Assembly (NCBI GenBank): GCA_028722305.1
Contig: JAQYHB010000033.1
Coordinates: 1 to 64,000, forward strand
Direction of reading: 5' to 3'
From: Spirochaetales bacterium
GTDB taxonomy: Bacteria > Spirochaetota > Spirochaetia > Sphaerochaetales > Sphaerochaetaceae
DNA length: 64,000 nt
The translations under genes were made by a program, and so were the position numbers. The notes under the pieces are model-generated. The model did no database searches. It was not told the DNA's origin and worked only from the letters and a program-made list of their open reading frames with translations. This document shows, in pieces, positions 16,905-25,612 of this stretch (the first letter of the stretch is position 1; every line of letters begins with the position of its first letter).

Positions 16905-18197
16905 ATGAAAAAACAGTATATGCATATGACATTTGCGCTGTGTGTCGCCGCATTGCTTGCAGGTTGCGGAAAAAAGCAAGCCGAGACTCCGGCGCCACAA
17001 CCTGTCCAGACTGCGCCGCAGCCGACCATTTCCGCCCTTCCGGCTCCTACCCCGGCTCCCGCACCTGAAGTTCCTGCGAAGAAGGAAGTCCGTGGACCGG
17101 CGACCGTCTATCCGATTGCCAGCGCGTTTCAGGGACAGGATGCCGTTGATCAGTGCTACAATGCCCGTGAGTGGAAGAAGGGTTTCAGCTTGAAGGAAAT
17201 CGTCGAGGACAACTTCTGGTGGCAACCGGGGGCCGAGACGGTCTTTTCCACCGGCACGCTTGGGGACCCGTACCTGGACAGCGCTCCCTACGCAAAAGGG
17301 GCCAGCCGCCTGGTTGTCGACAAGTACGTCACCTTCATGAAGGATGACGAGAGCCAGAAGTTCGATGTTTTCACCGGCAAGGGGCAGAGCGCGACCTATG
17401 ACTGCAACTATAAGGTATATATGGTCGATGGCCCTGAGGCGCTGATTTTCGTCCCCTTTGAGGAAATCGCGCTGGAAAGCCTCTTCGACATGAACGAGAA
17501 CATGTATCTTTCCGGCGCCAACAGCTATGACATCTACGACGTCGACGGAACCAGGACCACCATCGACGAGAATGCTTTCTGTGAGGGCAAGCTGGTCAAA
17601 ACCGCACCTGACAAAATCGACGCGGTTTTCGGCCGGATGGTCGTCGAGAATGTCCGGGACATCGCCGTTGGAGGCATGAGTTCCTCGCTCGAGCCGCTGG
17701 ATGAGGGAATCGCCCATCTGGTGATTGCCCAGAACGCCAAGGGTGTGTACGGGAAGGAAGCCCCCTATCTCGGAAATGTAGCCGGTGCTTACTACGAAGG
17801 CTATGTCCTGGGAACGTTGGCCTCCCGCTATGGTCTTGCTCCCACGACCGTCACGGTCACCAGCGAGGCAGGGGATGAGACCTTCGCCGCCAGCGAGATT
17901 GCCGACAGGCGCCTGATGTACCTGAAGAAGAGCGATTCCTACGCCTTGCTGAAGGAACACCAGATCAAAGGAGAGAGCGGAGACGCGCTCATGGGTGTCT
18001 CCAAGGTCGTGGCGGGGGATGCCGCGTTTGTCGTGGCGGCAGGGGACGCCTCGCTGGCTGACCTGCTCTCGGCTTCCGGTACCCAAGGCAACGATTTCGA
18101 GGTGACCGCCCTTGACGGGAGTGTCAAGACTGTGGCCGATGGGGATCTGGCCTCTGTCAAAGTTTCTGACGTGAAATCGGTCACTATGGTTGACTGA
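16905..18197 (+). CDS. Predicted lipoprotein of unknown function, first gene of the poly-gamma-glutamate operon
   Basis: The 430-aa protein has a lipoprotein signal (LLAGC at about residues 17-21) and then a Pro/Ala-rich linker (residues 25-60) that would hold the folded part away from the membrane. The rest shows no family I recognise. It is 61 nt upstream of the gamma-glutamyltransferase gene, which has the same signal-plus-Pro/Ala-linker design, so the two are probably surface partners. A substrate-binding or scaffolding role is inference only. Shine-Dalgarno AAGGGGG precedes the ATG. Confidence 0.7.
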   Translation: MKKQYMHMTFALCVAALLAGCGKKQAETPAPQPVQTAPQPTISALPAPTPAPAPEVPAKKEVRGPATVYPIASAFQGQDAVDQCYNAREWKKGFSLKEIVEDNFWWQPGAETVFSTGTLGDPYLDSAPYAKGASRLVVDKYVTFMKDDESQKFDVFTGKGQSATYDCNYKVYMVDGPEALIFVPFEEIALESLFDMNENMYLSGANSYDIYDVDGTRTTIDENAFCEGKLVKTAPDKIDAVFGRMVVENVRDIAVGGMSSSLEPLDEGIAHLVIAQNAKGVYGKEAPYLGNVAGAYYEGYVLGTLASRYGLAPTTVTVTSEAGDETFAASEIADRRLMYLKKSDSYALLKEHQIKGESGDALMGVSKVVAGDAAFVVAAGDASLADLLSASGTQGNDFEVTALDGSVKTVADGDLASVKVSDVKSVTMVD

Positions 18198-18216
18198 GAC
18201 TTTTCTTCTTGCCATA

Positions 18217-18238
18217 CCGCACCCAGCGATGGGTGTGG
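18217..18238 (+). promoter_or_regulatory. GNRA-loop hairpin between lipoprotein and gamma-glutamyltransferase genes
   Basis: CCGCACCCA-GCGA-TGGGTGTGG forms a 9-bp stem with one G-U pair, capped by a GNRA tetraloop. No T-run follows, so it is not a terminator. It could be an mRNA-stability or processing element setting the ratio of the two lipoproteins. Confidence 0.4.
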
Positions 18239-18261
18239 CGTAGTATTGACGAGGTGATGTG

Positions 18262-20172
18262 ATGAAACGGATGCGTACGATTGTCCTGGCGTCGGCTCTT
18301 GCCCTGCTTGCCGTCGGTTGTGGAAAGAGGGTGGATACGCGGGTGGCGGAAAGTGTTCCTGCAAGTCCGGTGACCGAGACGGTGGTTGCCCAAGCGCAGG
18401 ATGCGCCAGAGGCTGAAACTCCGGTTCCAGTGCAAAGCACGGCTGAGGCACCTGCACCCGAACAGGTCGAACCTCCGGTCCAGGAGGATGTGCTGAGAAA
18501 GCGGATGCAGCCCTCGCTTCCGTTTGTCACCGACGCGTATGGGTGTGGCGCGGCAGGTATGCATGGAGCCGCGGCCAGCGCAAGCCCTCTGGCGAGCCAG
18601 ATTGCTGTGCAGATTCTGGAAGAGGGTGGCAACGCCGTGGATGCCGCGGTCGCCATGATCTACGCCGTAGGACTGTTGGAACCTGCGGCCAGCGGTATCG
18701 GCGGATGCGGACAGATGGTGGTCTACCTTGCCGACCAGGACAAGTACGAGACGATTGAGTATATGGAGAAGGCTCCGGCCGCGGTGGTCGCGGGCCAGAC
18801 CGATACCTCCACTTCGAGCAATCCGCCATCGACCCAGGCGATTGCCATTCCCGGCACGGTCCATGGCACGTTGTCTGCTTTGGAGAAGTGGGGGACCATG
18901 ACCCCCGAAGAGGTGCTTGCGCCTGTGATCGCCCTTGCCCGCGGAGGCTTCCGGGTCACCGACCGCTGGAACGCCAATATTGAGGGACGCTACGAGAACC
19001 TGAGCGCCTATCCGTATTCGATGGGGCTCTACACGGACGACGGTTTCCTGTACAGCGAAGGGGATGTGGTCACCAACAACGATCTCGCCGACACCCTCGA
19101 GCTGATTGCCCGTGAGGGAATCAAGGGGTTCTACGACAGCGAGTTTACCGACAAGATGGTGGATTATATCCGGAGCCAAGGCGGTATCGTGACCCATGCC
19201 GATTTCGCCAACTACACCTCGGTAGTCCGAAAGCCGATCTCCACCACCTACCGTGGACACAGGATCTATACGGTCGGTGGTCCTTCGACCGGTGGAGCGG
19301 CTTTGCTTGAGGCGTTGAACATCACCGAGCATTTCGACCTTGCCTCCTATGGATTCGACAACCCGATCACCACCCAGATCAAGGCGGAAGCCTTTATCCT
19401 CGGACAGAAGGACGGCAGGGCCTATATGGGAGATCCTGATTATTACCATCTTCCGGTCGACGAGATCATCAGCAAGGAGTACGGAGACAAGCGGGCGGGC
19501 TTGATTTCTCCGGGTAAGAAAATGCGCCTTGCACCGGCGGGAAGACATCGCGTGACGCTGACCAGCACTGGTGAGGAGGCCTTTGCCAGCATGGCGGTAG
19601 ACCAGGGTGGCACCACCCACATGGTCGTCATGGATGCCAAGGGGAACGTGGTCTCCACGACCAACACCAACGGTATCAACTTCGGTTCCTCTCTGGCTGT
19701 GCCGGGCACGGGCTTTGTCTTCAATGCCCATTTGGCAAACCTGACAAACAATCCCAACAATACCGTCAACGTGCTGATGCCGGGTATCCGCGTCTGCTCG
19801 ACCATTTGTCCCACGATTGTTGCCGGTGCCGACGGCAGGCCGGAAATCGCCGTCGGCTCTCCGGGCAACTGGTGTACCGCCTCCGCCACCTACGAGACCA
19901 TCGTGAACTGCATTGATTTCGGTATGGATGTGGCCAGCGCGGTCAACGCTCCCCGTTCCTGGAACGCGGGAGGGTCGAAGGACCAGATCTACTTGGAGGG
20001 AAGCTATAGTCCTGAGACCATCAAGGGAATGCAGGACTTGGGGTTCAATACGTTGGACAGTGACCTGCCATGGAGTTCCCATGTGGGCAGCGTCTCTGCT
20101 GCTGAGATTCGCGGCGGCGTCTATTATGCCGTCGGTGACAACCGCCGCCACTATGGCGCTTCCGCCTATTGA
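18262..20172 (+). CDS. Lipoprotein gamma-glutamyltransferase (Ggt/CapD-like)
   Basis: This 636-aa Ntn-hydrolase of the gamma-glutamyltransferase family would cleave or transfer gamma-glutamyl bonds outside the cytoplasmic membrane. It has a lipobox (LLAVGC), a Pro/Ala/Glu linker to about residue 75, the large-subunit motifs EEGGNAVDAAVAM and EPAASGIGG, the autoprocessing site GGTTHMVV with predicted catalytic Thr451, and the small-subunit VSTTNTNGINFGS motif. In a PgsBC operon it is analogous to CapD or PGA depolymerase, either anchoring or degrading poly-gamma-glutamate. The ATG at 18262 was preferred to the GTG one codon earlier because of its spacing to GAGGTG. Confidence 0.88.
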   Translation: MKRMRTIVLASALALLAVGCGKRVDTRVAESVPASPVTETVVAQAQDAPEAETPVPVQSTAEAPAPEQVEPPVQEDVLRKRMQPSLPFVTDAYGCGAAGMHGAAASASPLASQIAVQILEEGGNAVDAAVAMIYAVGLLEPAASGIGGCGQMVVYLADQDKYETIEYMEKAPAAVVAGQTDTSTSSNPPSTQAIAIPGTVHGTLSALEKWGTMTPEEVLAPVIALARGGFRVTDRWNANIEGRYENLSAYPYSMGLYTDDGFLYSEGDVVTNNDLADTLELIAREGIKGFYDSEFTDKMVDYIRSQGGIVTHADFANYTSVVRKPISTTYRGHRIYTVGGPSTGGAALLEALNITEHFDLASYGFDNPITTQIKAEAFILGQKDGRAYMGDPDYYHLPVDEIISKEYGDKRAGLISPGKKMRLAPAGRHRVTLTSTGEEAFASMAVDQGGTTHMVVMDAKGNVVSTTNTNGINFGSSLAVPGTGFVFNAHLANLTNNPNNTVNVLMPGIRVCSTICPTIVAGADGRPEIAVGSPGNWCTASATYETIVNCIDFGMDVASAVNAPRSWNAGGSKDQIYLEGSYSPETIKGMQDLGFNTLDSDLPWSSHVGSVSAAEIRGGVYYAVGDNRRHYGASAY

Positions 20173-20194
20173 CGCGACAAGAGGAGAAATGCAT

Positions 20195-20797
20195 ATGCAT
20201 GCTATGAGAAAATGGATTGGAGTGGTGGTGATGGCGTGTGCGGTGAGCCTGCATGCCGGCGCCTACACCATGCAGACCAGCAAGACCAACCATATCGTCA
20301 ACGTGGGGACGATTGACAAGAGCCTTTTCCAGACACCTGTCTTCGTCACTTCGTTCGGGCAGAGTACCGACGGCGCCATGCTGCAGACGGTGATGAAACG
20401 TATCGGGGTACCGTTCACCTACAATCCGACTGCCACGGATAGCGAGGTGGCAGGGGCCAAGACGGTGGTGGTCGCCGTCGGCGCCAGCACCAAGGGGCTG
20501 GGGGCCGCCGGCGTTTCCGAGTCTGACGAGGTGAGCCGCGCCAAGGCTGTGATGGCGCGCATCCAGCAGGACGGTATTCCCGTGATTTTCGTCCATATCG
20601 GAGGCGAGACGCGCCGCGGGGCTTTGAGCGACTCCCTGGCCGACTTGGTCCTGCCCTCCGCCAGGTATCTGGTGGTCAAGGAGGACGCCAACTTCGATGG
20701 GAAGTTCACCGATTACGCGAGGGCCAGCGGCAAGCCGATTTCGCTGATTTTCGCGACCAGGGACACCATCGAGGTCTTCACGAAGTTGCTGAAATAA
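20195..20797 (+). CDS. Exported protein of the DUF6305 type
   Basis: The 200-aa protein has an N-terminal signal peptide (VVVMACAVSLHAGA) and a compact alpha/beta domain with the pattern TPVFVTSFGQSTDG, KTVVVAVGASTKGLG, GIPVIFVHIGGE, KPISLIF. It resembles the DUF6305 proteins I recall from poly-gamma-glutamate/TRAP gene clusters; function unknown. Three ATGs are possible (20189, 20195, 20204). 20195 has the best spacing (8 nt) to GAGGAG. It lies between the gamma-glutamyltransferase and the TRAP permease, suggesting a periplasmic accessory role. Confidence 0.65.
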   Translation: MHAMRKWIGVVVMACAVSLHAGAYTMQTSKTNHIVNVGTIDKSLFQTPVFVTSFGQSTDGAMLQTVMKRIGVPFTYNPTATDSEVAGAKTVVVAVGASTKGLGAAGVSESDEVSRAKAVMARIQQDGIPVIFVHIGGETRRGALSDSLADLVLPSARYLVVKEDANFDGKFTDYARASGKPISLIFATRDTIEVFTKLLK

Positions 20798-20819
20798 ACC
20801 GTGTCAGGGGGAATGCCGC

Positions 20820-22097
20820 ATGGATATCGAATTGGTCTGCCTGCTGGTGATGGTCGCCTCGTTCTTGCTCGCCAATCTCGCCCTGAGGCTACCGGTGAGC
20901 CTTTCCATGGTGATCGGGGCGGTGGCCGGGGCTCTGGCAGGCGGCCAGGGAGTGCCCCTCCGCCAGCTGTACGAGGGGACGTTCGCCTATGTGGACACCA
21001 TGCTGATCATCACCACCGCCATGTTTTTCATGGCGGTAACCCAGAAGTCGGGCGCCCTCGAGGCGTTGAACGCCGCCATCGTCACCCACTTCGCCAGGGT
21101 GCCTGCTTTGATGCTGGTGCTGCTGATGCTGGTGGTCATGTTTCCCGGAATGATTACCGGAAGCTCGACCGCCGCGGTCCTTTCGTCAGGGGCTTTGGTG
21201 GCTCCGGTCCTTCTCTTGGTGGGAATCCCCAAAGAGAAGGCGGGCGCCATCATCGCCATCGGCGCCATCATGGGCATGGCTGCGCCCCCGATCAATATCC
21301 CGGCGATGCTCATCGGAGGGGGAGTCGATATGCCCTATATCGGTTTTGGGCTGCCGCTTCTGCTTCTGACGGTTCCTTGCGCGGTTTTCTCTGTCCTCTT
21401 TCTTGGTCTTCCCTACGCGAGACACCTCGACGTGGAGAAGCTGAAAGGTTCCCTGAACACGGAAATAGGCGCGACTTACGGACTTCGCCTGTACCTTCCC
21501 ATCATTGTCCTGGTGGTCCTTTTGGTGGCAAGCAAGCTGGTGCCTGCCTTCCCCCAGCTGGGAACCTGTTTGGTTTTTCTGATTGCCAGCGCCATAGGCC
21601 TTTTCACCGGACGGAAATACAACGTCTGGGACATGTGCCTTGAGGCGATGGAGACCACCATTCCGGTTCTGGCCAAGCTGGTGGGAGTGGGTATGTTCAT
21701 CCAGATCCTGACGCTGGTCGGGTCGAGGGGATGGATCGTGGTCAGCTGTCTGGCTCTTGGCATCGTCTTCGTCCATGTCGCCGCCTTTACCATCATGCCG
21801 GCCTTCGGGGCGATCAGCTCCTACGGCGCAGCCTCGGTCATCGGGGTGCCGTTCCTCTTGGTCATGATCACCCACGGTGCCTGCAATGACATCATCATCG
21901 CCGCGGTGCTCTCGTTTGCCTGTTGCTTGGGGGATTTGATGCCGCCGACTGCCTTGGCGGGCAACTATGCTGCCCAGATTGTAGGGCTTCCGTACCGCAG
22001 GGTGCTGAAGCATTGCGCCATTCCTGTCGTGGTCTGTATCGCCGTGGCGGCGCTATGCATGCGCTGTTCGACCGCGCTCGGATTTTTGACGGTATAG
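20820..22097 (+). CDS. TRAP-type large permease subunit (DctM-like)
   Basis: The 425-aa membrane protein has about 11-12 spans and the DctM hallmarks: early VSLSMVIGAVAGAL, FFMAVTQKSGALEALN, FPGMITGSSTAAVLSSG, AIMGMAAPPINIPAML and a late GDLMPPTALAGNYAA repeat. TRAP permeases use ion gradients to take up organic acids. Neither a DctP-type binding protein nor a full-length DctQ is encoded beside it; a 49-aa membrane peptide follows instead. In this operon the likely cargo is glutamate, gamma-glutamyl fragments or the deacylase product (inference). Confidence 0.82.
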   Translation: MDIELVCLLVMVASFLLANLALRLPVSLSMVIGAVAGALAGGQGVPLRQLYEGTFAYVDTMLIITTAMFFMAVTQKSGALEALNAAIVTHFARVPALMLVLLMLVVMFPGMITGSSTAAVLSSGALVAPVLLLVGIPKEKAGAIIAIGAIMGMAAPPINIPAMLIGGGVDMPYIGFGLPLLLLTVPCAVFSVLFLGLPYARHLDVEKLKGSLNTEIGATYGLRLYLPIIVLVVLLVASKLVPAFPQLGTCLVFLIASAIGLFTGRKYNVWDMCLEAMETTIPVLAKLVGVGMFIQILTLVGSRGWIVVSCLALGIVFVHVAAFTIMPAFGAISSYGAASVIGVPFLLVMITHGACNDIIIAAVLSFACCLGDLMPPTALAGNYAAQIVGLPYRRVLKHCAIPVVVCIAVAALCMRCSTALGFLTV

Positions 22098-22108
22098 GGA
22101 GGCCTGCC

Positions 22109-22258
22109 ATGCTGATGCGCATCTATCTTGTGCTCGTCGCGTTTGTCGTGTTGCTGATCTTTGTCTGCATGTTACGCAAGAAGGGCAACCTCTTTTTCCA
22201 GATTGACGCGGCAATGGTCCTGGTGACCCTGCTATTACGCCTATTCCGGGTAAAGTGA
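22109..22258 (+). CDS. 49-aa single-span membrane peptide
   Basis: The frame MLMRIYLVLVAFVVLLIFVCMLRKK... begins at an ATG behind AGGGAGG, 11 nt after the TRAP permease gene and just before the deacylase gene. It has one strong membrane span (residues about 4-22), a basic turn and a second hydrophobic stretch. It occupies the place of a small TRAP subunit but is far too short for DctQ. The good Shine-Dalgarno and tight packing support a real gene; its function is unknown. Confidence 0.6.
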   Translation: MLMRIYLVLVAFVVLLIFVCMLRKKGNLFFQIDAAMVLVTLLLRLFRVK

Positions 22259-22265
22259 GGTTCCT

Positions 22266-24302
22266 ATGAGACGCCCGATTCCACGCCATATCCTTTCCGC
22301 GTCAGTCCTGACGGTAATCGTCCTGGTGGTGACTCTCCACCTCGCCAAAGTCTTCCGCTCCGCCTTGGTCCCTGAACCGATCTATCCGGGCCCCGGGGTG
22401 ACCGACGTAGCCATGCTGAGCGACTGGATGCCTGCTTTGAAGGGAACCCGCGGCGACACCGAGGTCTATGTTCTGGACAGTGGGGTCGAGGGCGCCGGGA
22501 TGCTGGTGCTCGGAGGCACCCATCCCAACGAGCCATCCGGCTTCCTCTCCGCGGTGGCCTTGATCGAGTCATGCCAGCCCACCGAGGGAGTGTTGTACGT
22601 CATTCCCCGGGCAAACAACAGCGCCTTCACCTGTACCGACCCCCAGGAAGCGGCTCCGATGCGCTACCAGATCGATACCCCGTATGGCGAGCGCTGGTTC
22701 CGCTTTGGCAGCCGCGCTACCAATCCAATCGACCAGTGGCCGGACAGCGAGGTCTACATCCACGCCTCCAGCGGACAACAGCTTTCGGGTAGCGAGACCC
22801 GCAACCTGAACCGCGCCTATCCTGGGCGCGAGGATGGGACTTTCACCGAAAAGGTCGCCTACGGCATCACCAGCCTGATCCGCGACAAGCACATTTCCAT
22901 CACCGTCGACCTGCACGAGGCATCGCCCGAGTACACGACGGTCAACGCGATTGTCGCCCATGAGCGGGCCCTCGACCTGGCAAACATCACGCTGATGATG
23001 GTGGAGGACCAGATGAAGGTCACGGTGGAGAAGTCCCCTTCCAACCTGCATGGGCTGACCCACAGGGAGCTGGGCGATTACACCGATACCTTGGCGTTGC
23101 TGATGGAGACGGCGAACGCTTCCCAGGGGCGGCTCCACGGGGCGATTGACGCCGACCTGGTGGTTACAGGCAAGGATAAGTTCTATGCCAGAGCCGCTAC
23201 GTATGGCGCGGTGACGGTACCCTATACCGATGCGGGGATCAGCATCGACGAACGGTGCGCAAGGCATCTGACCTGCATCGCCAGCTTCGCGGAAATGTAC
23301 GACGGGGATGATGGCTTCATCAGCCTGGGCGACATACCCTCCTACGATGAGATCATCGAAGGTGGAATCGGCCAGATGCTCGCCGGTCCGGAGGGACAGC
23401 GGGCCGCTTTGGGTTCGATTCCCGTTCTCCAGGATCCGATGCTCCAGAAGAGTCCGCGCGCCATCGAGGTTTCCCAGGAATCTGGAAAAACAGTCCAGTA
23501 TCTGGATATCTCGGGAGAACAGGTCGCGTGGGACGGGACGTGGATCATCGAGCCGGAAAGCCAGCTGGATGGACTGACGATGGACTACGGCGATGTCGGA
23601 TACGAGAAGTTCAATCATTCCTATCCGGTGTTTGTTTCCACAAGAAAATTGCTGGAAGGAACCCCTGAGGAGGTGGTGGAATACCACATCCACTCCGACA
23701 ATCCCGGTCCCTCCGTCTATATCGTCGCGGGTATCCATGGCGACGAGCGGGCTGCCTGGTTTGCCGGCCATCTGCTCCAGCGGAAGGTCACCATCAAAAG
23801 CGGGGACCTGTATATTATCGCGCCTGCGAACGCGGCGGGCGCGCGGAGACGGAGCAGGTATGTGGAGGGAACGCTGGACATGAACCGTTCCTTCCCTGGG
23901 AATCTCGACGGAAACGTGGCTGAACAGGCTGCCTACGCGATTTTCTCCCGTATTCAGGAGGTCAAGCCGGAGCTGCTCCTCGACCTGCATGAGGCAATCA
24001 TCTACAAGCAGTCGCGGGATTTTCTGGGGAGCACCTATATCTTCTCGATCCTTGATGGCATCGAGGACCTGTATTTCGATATGCTCTTCGCCACCCAGGA
24101 CGGGACGCTCTGCCACAACGAGTTCGCCTCGACCGGACCGGGCCCGAAGGGCAGCGTCAATGCCGAGGTTTCCGGCCGGCTTGGCATTCCCGCCATCACC
24201 GTGGAGACGTTCCGGGGATTTCCGATGGAACGGCGGGTCTACGACCAGCTGGATACCGTCCATTATGTGCTTTCCTACGAAGGTATGTACGATGAGGAGT
24301 AA
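22266..24302 (+). CDS. Tandem-domain succinylglutamate desuccinylase/aspartoacylase-like zinc hydrolase
   Basis: This 678-aa protein has an N-terminal membrane anchor (about residues 10-28) and two M14/AstE-type domains. Domain 1 has GGTHPNEPSG (His86, Glu89), NRAYPG and VDLHEASPEY. Domain 2 has AGIHGDERAA (His491), MNRSFPG and LDLHEAIIYK, and ends in VETFRGFP. Both carry a zinc HxxE plus a later His, so both could be active. Such enzymes cleave amide bonds on amino acids or peptides. Beside a gamma-glutamyltransferase and PgsB/PgsC it may trim gamma-glutamyl chains or deacylate the product. The duplicated architecture in one chain is unusual for AstE. Confidence 0.78.
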   Translation: MRRPIPRHILSASVLTVIVLVVTLHLAKVFRSALVPEPIYPGPGVTDVAMLSDWMPALKGTRGDTEVYVLDSGVEGAGMLVLGGTHPNEPSGFLSAVALIESCQPTEGVLYVIPRANNSAFTCTDPQEAAPMRYQIDTPYGERWFRFGSRATNPIDQWPDSEVYIHASSGQQLSGSETRNLNRAYPGREDGTFTEKVAYGITSLIRDKHISITVDLHEASPEYTTVNAIVAHERALDLANITLMMVEDQMKVTVEKSPSNLHGLTHRELGDYTDTLALLMETANASQGRLHGAIDADLVVTGKDKFYARAATYGAVTVPYTDAGISIDERCARHLTCIASFAEMYDGDDGFISLGDIPSYDEIIEGGIGQMLAGPEGQRAALGSIPVLQDPMLQKSPRAIEVSQESGKTVQYLDISGEQVAWDGTWIIEPESQLDGLTMDYGDVGYEKFNHSYPVFVSTRKLLEGTPEEVVEYHIHSDNPGPSVYIVAGIHGDERAAWFAGHLLQRKVTIKSGDLYIIAPANAAGARRRSRYVEGTLDMNRSFPGNLDGNVAEQAAYAIFSRIQEVKPELLLDLHEAIIYKQSRDFLGSTYIFSILDGIEDLYFDMLFATQDGTLCHNEFASTGPGPKGSVNAEVSGRLGIPAITVETFRGFPMERRVYDQLDTVHYVLSYEGMYDEE

Positions 24303-24305
24303 GCC

Positions 24306-24563
24306 GTGAAGAGCCAGGAAATCGCCCAGGATTTCGCACTCCGCGCCGCCAAGGCAGGCAACCGGATGGAACGGGCTCTCTGCCTGCACGACGCGCTTAC
24401 GGTGCTCGGACTCTGTCCGGATGCCGCGCGTCTTTTGGGGCTGAGCGATGGTGCGTATCAGGCAAAGGTGGAGGCCTGCCGTGAGGACGGCGAAGGGGGC
24501 GAGGGCTTTTCCGAACTCGAGCTCGAGCAATTGCAGCACTTTCTTGAGCAGGCCCTCGCATGA
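24306..24563 (+). CDS. Small hypothetical protein upstream of pgsB
   Basis: An 85-aa acidic, mostly helical protein without recognised motifs. It starts with GTG at 24306, 3 nt after the deacylase gene, and overlaps pgsB by 4 nt, so it is held in the operon by coupling. No signal peptide or membrane segment, hence cytoplasmic. It may be an accessory factor of the synthase; nothing in the sequence proves that. Confidence 0.6.
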   Translation: MKSQEIAQDFALRAAKAGNRMERALCLHDALTVLGLCPDAARLLGLSDGAYQAKVEACREDGEGGEGFSELELEQLQHFLEQALA

Positions 24564-25612
24564 AGGTCGTTCCCATCTCGCTGGCTTGTCTGCTTCTGGC
24601 GGGTGCTGTCGAGCGCCTTGCCCTGCATCGTTCTCTCCAGAGGATTCCCATCCGTGTGGTGGTCAATGGAACACGGGGCAAGTCGACGGTGGTCCGCCTG
24701 TTGGCCGCCGCCCTGCGCGAGGCGGGAATCCCCGCGCTGGGACGCTCGACGGGAAGCGCGGCGGAGTTGCTGCTCCCCGATGGGTCGACACGTGCGATAA
24801 AGCGTAGGGGGGTAGTCAATCTCGTCCGGGAGCAACGCCATCTGGCCCGCCTGGCGAACGTTCTCGGGGTCCGGGCCTTGGTCTGCGAGTGCTCCGCCAT
24901 CAGGCCTGAGCTGCAACGGGTCTTCCAGCGGCAACTGGTGGAGCCGACCTTGACTCTGATCACCAACAGCTATGCGGACCACGTGGACCAGATGGGAGAG
25001 ACCAGAGACTCGACAGCGGACGTGCTGGCCTCAGGTGTTCACCGGTTCCTCACTACCGATCCGCTGCTGGGTTCTTTGCCTGGGGCGGTGGTCGTGCCTG
25101 ACTTTTCCGTTCCTTCCCGGATTCCCCGGTGGGTCCATCCCGATTGCTACCGGATTGCGCTTTCTGCCTGTACGGAGCTCGGAATTCCGCAAGAGGTCGC
25201 CATCCAGGGTATGTGCAACGTACAGGGGGATATCGGGATGGAAGAGGATCTTGTCGTGGGAGGCAAGCGCTTCATCAACGCCTTGGCACGCAACGATACC
25301 GCCACGACACGGCAGTTGCTCGCAACCCTCGACCTGTCGGAGACCTCCATCGTCTTTGCCAACCGCAAGGACCGGGAGTTCCGTCTGGAGCGCTTTGCCG
25401 GGTGCTTCCAGTCGCTGGGGGTGGACAGCCTGTTCGTCATCGGGGACCACCCGGCGCTCTGCGCGAGGGTCTTCCGCGCCCATGGCATGCATGCGCTTTG
25501 CGTCCCGTTTCCGGAAATCGTGGCGCGGTGTCGCCAGACGGTGGTGCTGACGGGCAATATCAAAGGAGCGGGAGAGTGGCTGCTCTCCTTCCTGGAGGAG
25601 CAAATGCGATGA
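24560..25612 (+). CDS. pgsB: Poly-gamma-glutamate synthase subunit PgsB (CapB)
   Basis: This 350-aa Mur-ligase-like ATP-dependent ligase extends poly-gamma-glutamate on the inner face of the membrane. It has an N-terminal hydrophobic segment (residues 4-18), the characteristic P-loop GTRGKST at 37-43, and later blocks NLVREQRHLARLANVLGV, CECSAIRPELQ and TNSYADHVDQMG that mark PgsB rather than the folate/Mur ligases. It overlaps both neighbours by 4 nt and is followed by pgsC, as in known PGA synthases. Confidence 0.9.
   Translation: MKVVPISLACLLLAGAVERLALHRSLQRIPIRVVVNGTRGKSTVVRLLAAALREAGIPALGRSTGSAAELLLPDGSTRAIKRRGVVNLVREQRHLARLANVLGVRALVCECSAIRPELQRVFQRQLVEPTLTLITNSYADHVDQMGETRDSTADVLASGVHRFLTTDPLLGSLPGAVVVPDFSVPSRIPRWVHPDCYRIALSACTELGIPQEVAIQGMCNVQGDIGMEEDLVVGGKRFINALARNDTATTRQLLATLDLSETSIVFANRKDREFRLERFAGCFQSLGVDSLFVIGDHPALCARVFRAHGMHALCVPFPEIVARCRQTVVLTGNIKGAGEWLLSFLEEQMR

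Noticed and set aside
18184-20151. 655-codon open frame on the minus strand
   Set aside because: It lies exactly opposite the gamma-glutamyltransferase gene. Its translation is His/Arg/Gly-rich without any family signature, and the plus frame has clear catalytic motifs. It is a GC-driven shadow frame.
22569-24539. 656-codon minus-strand open frame
   Set aside because: Antisense to the tandem-domain deacylase, no Shine-Dalgarno or motifs, composition typical of shadow frames.
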